This document shows, one piece after another, positions 21,115 through 30,500 of a DNA stretch of 39,257 nucleotides. Under the pieces are notes generated by a model. The model did no database searches, was not told the DNA's origin, and saw only the letters and a program-made list of their open reading frames with translations. Numbering within the stretch: position 1 is the first letter of the stretch; each line of letters begins with the position of its first letter. The DNA is taken from positions 1 to 39,257 of the forward strand of contig JAEEOY010000108.1 of NCBI GenBank assembly GCA_016284515.1. Direction: 5' to 3'. A program made the translations under genes and the position numbers. This DNA is from Kiritimatiellia bacterium. Its GTDB lineage: Bacteria; Verrucomicrobiota; Kiritimatiellia; RFP12; UBA1067.

Positions 21115-21144
21115 TTGACCTCCTAGGTTGTTAATGACGCCACA

Positions 21145-21173
21145 ATTGTAGCAAAAGGCGCCGCGGAGGTCAG
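21145..21173 (-). promoter_or_regulatory. promoter of the 348-aa secreted protein gene
   Basis: On the minus strand CTGACC (-35), 17-nt spacer ending TTTTGC, then TACAAT (-10) with the TGC extension. It starts 4 nt downstream of the stop codon of the XylR-type regulator. Confidence 0.55.
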
Positions 21174-21176
21174 TAT

Positions 21177-22400
21177 CTAATTATGCAATTTTGTTTTCTT
21201 TTTCTGCAACTCCCTGTAGCGGACCGCCGTTGTGCGGAAGCGAGAGGAGAACGAGCTGCAGAAATACGGGAACGACGCGAAGCCGGAGCGCTCGGCGACT
21301 TCGGCAACGGGGATCGAGGTGTTCGCGAGGAGCTCCGCGGCGCGGTCGAGCCGCGCCTTCATGATCTCCTTCTGCACGCTCGTGCCGAGCTTCGAGCGGA
21401 ACTCCCTGTCGACGATCGTGTGCGACAGACCGACGTGCGCGAAGACGTCCGCCGCCGTTATGCACGCGGCGGGATCGCGGTGGATGAACTCGAGCGCCTT
21501 GCCGAGCCACGGATGGTCAACTCGGTAGACGTCCGTCGACTCCCGGACCGTAACCCCTCTCGGCTTCACGAACACGTCGCGCGCTGCCGTGCGTCCCCTC
21601 GTACGCCGCAGCGACTCCGCCAATGCGCGCACCGCCTCGCGTCCGACCTCCTCGGCGTTCGGGTCCACGCTCGACAGCTTCGGATCGGTGAAGCTGCAGA
21701 AGAGAGGATCGTCGTCAACGCCCAGCACAGCGACGTCCTGCGGAACCCTGACTCCCTTCGCCCTGCACGCGCGCATAAGCTGGTACGCGCGCAGGTCCTG
21801 GCAACAGAACACCGCCGTGCCCGGTTTGAGCGACGCGGCCCACTTTTCGAGACTGCGCGCGTCCGCAGGTTCGTCGACGGCCTCTCCCTTTCTTCTCGCC
21901 CCTCCGCTCGCAAGCGCGCGGCCGGCGGCCTTCGGCGGATCGTACATGCGGCAAGGGAATCCCCTCTTCCGCAGCAGCGCGGCAAATGCGCCGCGCCGCT
22001 CGTCGGAATAGGCGACGCCGCTGCGTCCGCAGAACGCGAACTCGGTAAACCTCCGCGAGACGAAATGCTCTACCGCGGCGGCGGCGATCGCCTCGTTGTC
22101 GACGTTCACCACGCGCGCCCACGGAAAGCGGCGCAGCATCAGCACGTCGACGAACGGCCTTCGCGCCGCCTTGAGAGCGGCGGCCATTCCGGCGTCCTGT
22201 ATCTGCGCGACAAAGGCGTCGAACGACTCCATCTCGTCACGGTCCCTCAGGAGCCTGTCGTGAAGGAAGCGCAGGTCGAGCGGCGTTCCCGCGCGGGACA
22301 GGACCGCCGCCTCTGCGGCCATGCCCTCGAGAAGTCTGCGGGCGAAAATGCTCTCACGCTCCAGGGCAAGGCCGATTCTGAACTGCCTTTTCGCTGACAT
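21177..22400 (-). CDS. XylR-type transcriptional regulator (periplasmic-binding-protein-like sensor plus AraC HTH)
   Basis: 407 aa. Residues about 8-285 form a LacI/PBP1-like sugar-sensing fold (RIGLALERESIFARRLLEG, AVFCCQDLRAYQLMRACRAK, VAVLGVDDDPLFCSF, LSSVDPNAEEVGREAVRAL). Residues about 300-400 form an AraC-type double HTH ending SGFASFPYFCSSFSSRFR. This order is that of XylR-like activators of sugar genes. A low-complexity stretch (ASGGARRKGEAVDEPADAR, about 148-166) interrupts the sensor domain. The start is 3 nt after the GH27 stop, so it is the last gene of the 16-kb operon and may autoregulate it. The inducer is unknown; a galactose-containing product would suit the neighbouring GH27. 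Confidence 0.9.
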   Translation of the reverse strand: MSAKRQFRIGLALERESIFARRLLEGMAAEAAVLSRAGTPLDLRFLHDRLLRDRDEMESFDAFVAQIQDAGMAAALKAARRPFVDVLMLRRFPWARVVNVDNEAIAAAAVEHFVSRRFTEFAFCGRSGVAYSDERRGAFAALLRKRGFPCRMYDPPKAAGRALASGGARRKGEAVDEPADARSLEKWAASLKPGTAVFCCQDLRAYQLMRACRAKGVRVPQDVAVLGVDDDPLFCSFTDPKLSSVDPNAEEVGREAVRALAESLRRTRGRTAARDVFVKPRGVTVRESTDVYRVDHPWLGKALEFIHRDPAACITAADVFAHVGLSHTIVDREFRSKLGTSVQKEIMKARLDRAAELLANTSIPVAEVAERSGFASFPYFCSSFSSRFRTTAVRYRELQKKKTKLHN

Positions 22401-22403
22401 CCC

Positions 22404-24515
22404 TCAGCGACGGCGCGGGCAGTCCTCGCAGGGCGCGGCGGATGCGCCGCGGCGGTTCGGCTTGTCGACCGGACGCGTGCGCTCGAAGTGGAGATACGTC
22501 GCGTTGTCGCGGATGTCCCTCAGCCCCTGCACGAGTCGCGACGAGGCGTCCGCCGGGAAGAGGCGCACGAGCGTGGTCGCGTGCGGCCACACCTCAGCAG
22601 TGTATTGGCCGGCGAAGGTTCCGAGGTCCGTCTGACGCCAGAGGTCGCGCACGCGCCACTGCCCCTCGAGACCGAGCGCCGCGAAGTCGACGGAGATTCG
22701 CTCGTCCCTCGGGCCCCTGTTGTAGAGCGCGAAGACGAGGGATCCGTCGGACATCGGCTTCGCCCACACCTCGCGCGTGCCGTCCTGCGCAACGCGCGCC
22801 GCGGCCGCGCCGAGCGGATCCTGGTTCGTCTCAAGTACCTCGTCGTTGGTGAGGAGCGACATCGTGAAGTCGTCGATGCGCGTCATGTCGCATCCGATGA
22901 GAAGCGGCGAGCAGAGGATGCACCAGAACGACATGTGGGTGTACTGCTCGTTCGGAGTGAGGCGGGTGGGATGGATGTTGCCCCAGCCGAGCGGACCGAG
23001 CACAAGCATGTCGGGGTCGTTCCACGCGCCCGGCCGCGCGTAGGGCCAAAGCTCCGCCTGCGCCTCGAGGATTCCGCTCATCGACCGCCAGGTGTCGGTG
23101 ATGTCGCCCGTCGTGCGCCAGCAGTGTCCGCCAACATTCTCGCCCCATGTCGAGACCTCGGCCATTCCGTACTGGCACAGAGAGAACACGATGTCGCGAT
23201 CCTGCGCAGCGAGCGCCTCGCCCATAAGGCGGTAAGGAAGCGAGCGGTTGGCCACGCCCGAGCCCTTGAACACGTCGGAGTCGACGCTTGAGTATCCGCA
23301 CCAGTCGTACTTCAGGTAGTCGTAGCCCCATTCGGCGTAGGTCTTCGCGTCCTGCCACTCGTGCTTCCAGCTTCCCGCGCAGCCGCCGCAAGTCCACGGT
23401 CCGGGCGAGGAGTAGAGCCCGATCTTGAGTCCCTTCGAGTGGACGTAGTCCGCCAGCTCCTTCATCGACGGAAAGCGCTTGTTCACGCCGATCGTTCCGT
23501 CAGCGTTGCGGACAGGTCCGCTCAGCGTCGGATCGTCGGTCTTCTCGACCTTGTTCTGCCAGAAGTCGTCGATGTTGACGTAGCACCAGCCGTGGTTGGC
23601 GAGCTCGGACTTGTCGAACACGTCCGCCGCGTTGCGGATGTCCTCCGCCGTGACGCGTCCGGCGAAGCAGTTCCAGCTGTTCCACCCCATCGGCGGCGTG
23701 AGCGCTATCTTGTCGCCGACAAGGATCTTCAGCTCGCGCGAATCGCTCCCCTTCGCGTTCTTCGCGGCGAAGCGCACTTTGTATTCGCCGCGCTCCGCGA
23801 TCGCGCCGGAGAGGATGCCCTTCGCGGCGTCGAACGCAACGCCCGCCGGGAGGTTCTCAGCGGAGTAGGTCATCGGACGTTCGCCCGAGACAGGAAGCCT
23901 GTAGAGGATCGGATGCCCTGGCCTGACGCCGTACACCTTGGGTCCGTTGATGCGCGGGAGCGCCGGATGCGCCGGAGTTAGGACGCCGAGCTGCCTGGCG
24001 CAAGACGAGATAGGCCTGACCGTCGCGCCGTCGGCGACGGTGAAGCGGGCATCGCACCAGTCGGCGTGGTCGAAGTCGACTCCGTCGAGCGCGTCGCAGA
24101 CGAACAGTTCGACGGTCTTCGCCCCGGAGAGGTCCGCATGGAGCGCGTGCGCTGGCATGCCCGCGCGCAGGACGGGCGACTCGGCCACGTTCTTCCCGTC
24201 CGCCTTCACGATGAACTTGACGCTGCCGGAACCGCCGCCGACCTCCGTGTCGACGCCGACCATCGCGTCGAACGCGACGGCCTTCCCGCCGCATTCGACC
24301 TCGTAGCTCGACAGCGCGTGAGTGCCGACGCCTCGCGCGAACTCCTTGTCGCCGACCTTGAGGTTCTTTCCGTTGACGGAACGCTTCTTCCTCGGCTCTC
24401 CCCAGCCGGTGCTCATGTCCGCAAGGTCCAGCTCGTCAAGCCACACCGTGCTGTCCGCCACGGCGGCGCACGCCGCCAGCGCGGCAAACGCCGCAGTCAT
24501 CATTCTTGTTTTCAT
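22404..24515 (-). CDS. secreted GH27 alpha-galactosidase with N-terminal NPCBM-like domain
   Basis: Retaining exo-alpha-galactosidase, or a related GH27 enzyme. A signal peptide (MKTRMMTAAFAALAACAAVA) is followed by an NPCBM-like beta-sandwich (about 24-160; WLDELDLADMSTGWGEP, FARGVGTHALSSYEV), an Ig/putative He_PIG domain (about 185-265), and the GH27 barrel: TPPMGWNSWNCF, nucleophile D404 in YLKYDWCG, acid/base D471 in WRTTGDI, and GAWNDPDML. A C-terminal beta domain is followed by an odd Arg/Cys-rich tail ending RGASAAPCEDCPRRR, encoded by a hairpin repeat also found in the giant gene upstream. AGGAGG 6 nt before the ATG fixes the start. It is the seventh gene of the operon, 52 nt after the giant gene, and the regulator follows. 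Confidence 0.94.
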   Translation of the reverse strand: MKTRMMTAAFAALAACAAVADSTVWLDELDLADMSTGWGEPRKKRSVNGKNLKVGDKEFARGVGTHALSSYEVECGGKAVAFDAMVGVDTEVGGGSGSVKFIVKADGKNVAESPVLRAGMPAHALHADLSGAKTVELFVCDALDGVDFDHADWCDARFTVADGATVRPISSCARQLGVLTPAHPALPRINGPKVYGVRPGHPILYRLPVSGERPMTYSAENLPAGVAFDAAKGILSGAIAERGEYKVRFAAKNAKGSDSRELKILVGDKIALTPPMGWNSWNCFAGRVTAEDIRNAADVFDKSELANHGWCYVNIDDFWQNKVEKTDDPTLSGPVRNADGTIGVNKRFPSMKELADYVHSKGLKIGLYSSPGPWTCGGCAGSWKHEWQDAKTYAEWGYDYLKYDWCGYSSVDSDVFKGSGVANRSLPYRLMGEALAAQDRDIVFSLCQYGMAEVSTWGENVGGHCWRTTGDITDTWRSMSGILEAQAELWPYARPGAWNDPDMLVLGPLGWGNIHPTRLTPNEQYTHMSFWCILCSPLLIGCDMTRIDDFTMSLLTNDEVLETNQDPLGAAAARVAQDGTREVWAKPMSDGSLVFALYNRGPRDERISVDFAALGLEGQWRVRDLWRQTDLGTFAGQYTAEVWPHATTLVRLFPADASSRLVQGLRDIRDNATYLHFERTRPVDKPNRRGASAAPCEDCPRRR
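22434..22451. repeat. 18-nt hairpin repeat in the GH27 C-terminal tail
   Basis: Perfect 7-bp stem CGCGGCG / CGCCGCG around the loop GATG. The same stem with loop CCTG, same orientation and reading frame, lies at 30331-30348. It encodes RGASAA on the minus strand. Confidence 0.65.
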
Positions 24516-24567
24516 TGTTTTCCTCCTAGTTTACAAATTGTCCATCCGAGCCACGCGACATGTTGCG

Positions 24568-27500
24568 TCAGTTTCCGCTGCGAGAGTAGACCCTAAATCC
24601 GAGCTCAATGTCCGAGACTCCGGAAACGTCGATCTTCCCATCCTTGTCGGTGTCGAGTCCATAGATGAACGTCTTCAACGCATTCACCCTGTCGCTCGAG
24701 AGCGAGCTCGCGGGAATGACGAGGATCCACCTGTCGTTCCATGCGCTGCGTCCGATGAGTCTCGTGGAGGTCGTCTCGTCTCCCGTTGTGGCGCTCATCG
24801 TCGAGTGACGGCGGATCGTCGCGGAGTCGTCTCCGCCGTACATGGTCGATATCCAGTTGGCGTCCTTGAGGAGCTCAGGCATGTCGTTCGTATCGTATGG
24901 AATCGGCATCACCTCGTCCACCACCCTGAACGCGAGAGTTTGTCGCGATGAGCCGACGGGCGCACGCATGTAGTCGCGTCCGACGGGCACGAGATAGACG
25001 TTCGGCAGCGCTGCCAGTCCGGCAGATGTCTGGACTGCAAGCGGCGCATAGCCCTTGAACCGGACAGCGGTGCCGTGGATCCTGACGGCGTAGTCGCTCG
25101 AGCTGAAGGTCGCCTCGCCGCCGAGCAGAGGCCTGCCGAAGAAGTTCTCAGCGAGGTTGATCGCCGTCGGGAAAGTGATGACGAGTCCGGGCTCGGAGAC
25201 GACGGACGCCGTGTCGCTCGCAGGCGGCTGGCAGTAGCGGCGGAATTCCGGGTCGGAGAGAATGTCGTCCCTCCACGCGGCCGCGAGCGCGTCCCTCCAC
25301 GCCGCGTCTCCGTCAGCGCCAGGGCTTATCCGGAATAGCGAGTACCTGAGCGAGAACCACTTGGTCGACTTTTCGGGGTTGTTGATTCCGAGGCGTCCCT
25401 TGAGTCCGTCCCAGTTGACGCTCATGCGCGAGACGGCGTCCCATAGCGTCGAGTTGACCTCAGTCGCCACGCCCTCCTCGCCGAGCGACCTCGCCGCGAT
25501 GATGTTGCGCATGAACGAGTCGCCGGAGCGCGGATCGGTCGACATGAGGCCGGTCTCGTAGTCGTAGATGCGCGCCAGCATGTAGACGTAGCGCTGGGCG
25601 GTGTCGAACGCCGTCGTGTACTTCGTGAGCGCGTTGTTGCGCTGGATGCGGTTGTACATGTCCGCGTAGCGGATGCTCGTCGCGGTGTTAGCCCAGTGGC
25701 GGCGCTTCATCGTGAGCTCCGCGCGCAGCGCGTCGCCTTCCGCGATGATCCTGCGGTACGCCTGCTCCGCGGCGACGGTCTCGGAGTACGCATCCAGGAG
25801 CGCACATGCGGCCTGGTAGGTTTCGGAGACTGCGTCTTTCATGCGCTCCCAAGAATCGACCTCCGCGTCGTAGTAGTCGAATCCGTCGTTCACCATCTTC
25901 ATCGCCTGCTCGAGGGTCTTGAGGTAGAAGTCGACGGACGCCGCGATCGTCTTCGCGCCGTATATGCCGGTCTTAGCCGTGGCCTTCACCACTTCCGCCG
26001 AAACGCCTCCGACCGCGCCGACGACCGCCGACGGGTCGACGTTGACCGTAAGGCCCGCGCCGACGATCTTCGGCGCCGACTTGTAGGCCAGCGACGCTGC
26101 ATCCACCGCGCCCTCGCCAAGGGTCTCGAGCGCATCGATGGTGCGCCCCGTCGCAAGGTCGACGCCGGCCTTGAATATGGCGGCGGCGGAGAATATCTCG
26201 TCGAACGCGAGGTTAACCCCGGCCTCGCGCATCTTCTCTGCGGCGATATCGCGCTGGACCTTCATTCTGCGGACGTTCGCGTCGTAGTCTGCGTTTGCGC
26301 GCCTAAGCTTCGAGTACGCCGAGAGGAAGTCGCGGTAGGCCGCCTGCAGAGAGCCCTCGGCGCGGCGCGTTCCGCTCGACTTGGGCGCCTGGGGGATTCC
26401 GTCAGGGGTGAGAGTGTACTTCACCTGGAGCGTCGTGTTCGTCTTGTAGCCGATGTTCCACGCGTTCACGACGGGATCGTCGTACTTGAGGGAGTAGAAC
26501 ACGACGTTCGTGGACAGCGCGGTCTCGACGGCGCTCAGTCCGTACGGCGCGAGGTCTACGTACATGTAGTGGTAGATGTCCGGGCCGTCGTAGCCCTGCG
26601 CGTACGTTCCGCCCGGGCCGATGTCGCCCGAGAGCGGCGTGCCGTAGATCGCGATGAGGTTCTTCGTGTACTCCGCCTCCGTCTCCTCCTGCGAATCGAC
26701 GTCCTCTCCCTCCCGCAGCGTGATCTGCGCGAGGCGCGAGCCGAACTGGTGCGCATGGTCGAGCACCCTCCTCGCGTTGCCGAGCGCCTTCTCGGTGCGT
26801 GCGAGGAACTGCTCGAAGTGGGGGATCGCGGTGGCCGTCTCGCCGGCCATCTCGGTTGGCTCCATGTCGAACGGGATCGCGTTGTCGGAGAACCCGAGCG
26901 GATTGCGTCCCGAGTCGAGCGCGTCGAGCTTCTGCTGGATCCCCCTGAGCGCCGACGGGAGGTACGCGAGCGCGCTCGCCGTCGAGCGGTTTATGCGGCT
27001 CACCCCCTTGTCCTCGAACGCCGCGTTGGCGGGCGTGCCGTTCGTCGGAAGAAGCGAATTCACCGCCGCCCAGTTGCAGAACGCGCCGTATCCGCCGCGC
27101 GTCGCCCACTCACCGTAGCCGAACGCCTGCACCTCGTCGGCGTCGAAGTATCCCGCCCCCGCGGTTCCGTCGCCCTCGCGCCACGCCTTGCGCGACGTGA
27201 GGTCCATCGTGTCGAGCGCGGTCTGCGCGAGGCTTCCGGCCGCCTCGGCGAACTTCTCCTCGTCGAAGTAGTCGACGTTCACGATGTAGTCGCCGATCAG
27301 CATCTCGGTCATCGTCGCGTACCAGTCGAAGTACGGATTGCGCACGAGGTGGTAGAAGCTCTTGAGCATGCTGAGGTAGTGTCCATACGCATCGCCGTGT
27401 CCCTGCGGATACTGCTTCGCGGCCTGCTCCTGCGATATCTCGCCGTCGGAGCCGATGATCATGTAGTTGTTCACGTACGCGACCTCGCCTTCGGTCACGC

Positions 27501-30500
27501 CCTTCGTGAAGTTCCAGAGGAGGCGGTTGTAGCACGGATACGTCGTCATGTTCGGAGCGACGGCGGAGGTGCGTCCCCTGAGGAGCGCGAGCTCCTCGTC
27601 CAGCAGCGTCGGCAGCTGGTTCTGGAAGCAGAAGACGGACGAGCTGAGCGAGTCGGAGTCGTATTCGGTGCCGGCGAACATCTGGCATATCGTCGGATTC
27701 TTCGCGTCCGAGTACGCTTCGTCGCCGAGGATGCCGTAGAGCTCGGCTATGCGCGACGCCGCGAGCAGGAGCTGCTTGTTCACGCCGGAGTCCGTCTTCG
27801 CGCCCAGCGCAATGGACATCTTCTCTGCCTTGTTGAGTACGGTCTGGTACAGCTCGAGGAGGCCGACGTTGTTGAGGTTGTCGTTGTTGAGCGCCACGTC
27901 ACCGTGGTACGGCGCGCCGATCTGGGCGAGCATCGAGTACGCGAGGTCGCTCTTGTAGTTCGCGAAGTCCGCGCAGCGCTGCGCGAACGGCGTCACCGAA
28001 TTGAGGACGCGCTGCACCCAGCCTTCCGCGAGGGTCGGGCCGCACCATCCGCTCCACTTGTCCCCCGTGACGCTGCGCGCGGTCGTGCCCGCGGCAGCAC
28101 GGTAGCGCATGACGTAGTACATGTTCTGGAGGTCCTTGAGATCGGCCCCGTTCGCGCCGATGAGAAGCGAGGTGACTCCGTTCGTCACCACGCCGTACAC
28201 GCGCCAGTCGGGATAGTTCGTCGGAACATGTCCGTCGACGGGAGTCTCCGTCCGGCGCCACTCGAACTCGAAGTCGTCCGCCGAAGAGCCGAACGGCGAC
28301 GTGTACGCGATGGTGAGCTGCTCGGAGAGCTTGTTCAACGGATCGGTCACGACGGTCAGTCCGCCGGCGTAAAGCTCGGGCAGCACCTTCACGACGTGCA
28401 TCGATATCGTAGAGCCCTCGTTGACCATCCGCGTGTCGGAGCTGTCGTTCTCGATCAGCGTGACGTAGCCAGAGCCCTCGCCGGAAGCGACGAGCGCATA
28501 GTGGTCGACAGGCTTGTACTGCGTCTTCACGTTGTAGGCAGTTCCCGTGGGTGCGCCGGACGGAAGCTCAACGGGGGTTCTGCCTGTTGTGTTGGGCAAG
28601 ACCTCCGAGACAGCGAGCGAGTCGACCGCGGCCCGCCAGTTCTTCTTCGCATCGTCGGAGCCCTTGCAGATATCCCTTATGGCCGCGCGCTCGGACGGCT
28701 GGAGGACGTTGAGCTGGAGGTAGCTCCCTCCGGAAGCCTTCTCGACGTACTGTCCGACGAGGCAGAGCTTCTGGTTCGCGGCGTCCACGTACAGCCTGTC
28801 CGCGACCGCCGGCGGCACGCCGACGAAGTAGTACTTCCCGGCCCTGAGCTGCGTCGTCCCGGATGCGCCGAGCGTGAACCCGTACTCGTCGGGGAAGGAG
28901 CTCTTCACCGGCAGATCGGCCGTCTGCGCGACCGTCGGGTCTATGAGATGCACGACGCGCTCGCGCTTCTCCTTCCCGGGGAGCGGCGCCGGATAAACGA
29001 CGGCCATCGAGGAGGCGGACCACACCTCGGGGAGTCCTTCCGCAGCCTTCGTGAGCGTCTGGGCGACGCGCATCGTCGGAATCTCCGAGTCGTCCGGCCA
29101 AACGACGTCCCAGCGCCACGGCATCGGCGCGGACGCGAGAACGTCCGCGTTCGTGGAAACGATGCGCGCGAGCCACGGGACGAATGTTCCGTCCGCCGGC
29201 TGCTGGGCGAGACCGGGGAACCAGAAGCCCGACTGCTTCGCGTAGTAGTAGTACGCGTCCGCCTTTCCGTCCCTTCTCGCCCACATGCGCTTGTTGCGGT
29301 CTACATACACAACCTCGGTGTCGCGCGTCGCCTCGCCGAAGCTGTTGACCTGTGACGTCGGGACGGTCAGCACGAAGCTGCGCTCGTTGTTCGCATAGTC
29401 GAGGGCGTCGAGCGGATGCGGCGGCGCGAAGGAGAGACCGGCCTTACGCGACGAGCCAAGCGTCGAGTAGACGTCATTCGTGAGGACGACTCCGTAGACG
29501 CGCATCGCGCCCTTCCCGCCGGCGCCATACTGGACGAGGACGAAAGGCTGCGAACCGTCGTCTGACGCGAGGTCGCACCTGAGCGCGTGGACGATCCATC
29601 CGGTCGGACCCTGCAGTAGAAACGCGTGCTCGTCGTTCGGGTTGAATCCGTCGGCGGTCGGATCGTTCTCGTAGTACACAGCCGGCGTCACGCCGCTGTC
29701 GGAAGTTACGATTCCGCTCGTCAGCGCAGGCGCGCCGGGCGAGAGCTTGAGCGGACCGACGGTGTAGAGCGTGCGCATTCCGACGGAGTCGTAGGAGACG
29801 CGCTCGGGCGTGCTGGGCATCTGCACAAGATCGCCTTCTGAGTCGAACTGGAACCTGCACTGGAGCGCGAGATTCGCCTCCGCGCTGCCCCCTATCATGC
29901 CGAGGTCGTCTCGTATCTGCGCGGACGTGAGCTCCGCAGACCACGCCGACACCCCGTCGACAGCCACTCCGTGCGCGGACGCTTCAGGCGTGCCACCGTA
30001 GGTAGGAGCCCAGGCGCCGATCGCAAGCGCGAGGTCGTTCGTCAACGCGGGGACGGAGAGCTTCTCCGCCGACGTCGCCACATCCTGCGCGTTCGCGTAC
30101 ACCTTTGCAGGGCGAGAGCCGTCCGCCTCCGCCGCGCCGAGCGCAAGGGCGACGTGCGTCCATTCTCCCGTCTTGAGCGGAACGCTGGCGAAGTCCGACC
30201 ACGCCTGTGCAAAACTCGCCTTGGACGAGACGAAAAGCACAGGCTCCGCGGCGGTTCCGCCTAGGCGGAATGTAACCGCCGAGCCCTGCTCGCGTCCGTA
30301 TAGTGTTGCGAGAAGTCCGCCGCACGGCTCCGCGGCGCCTGCGCCGCGCGGCGCTGGACTCGCCCAGAAACCGAACGTGAAGCCGCCGTCCGCGTGCGGA
30401 TTCAGCTCCTCGCCCATCAGCAGATATCCCGAGTCGGCCACGTCTTTGAGGTAGAGCGCGGATGCCGAGCCGCCTGACATGTCGCCGTCCGAACCCTTCT

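Noticed and set aside
25696-29355. Very long open frame (over 1200 codons) on the plus strand, antisense to the giant gene
   Set aside because: Arg/Val/Leu/Asp/Glu-rich sequence with no domain or signal peptide; typical antisense artefact of GC-rich codons. Similar long plus-strand frames at 180-1634, 5271-6938, 13829-15253 and 17714-19810 were rejected for the same reason.
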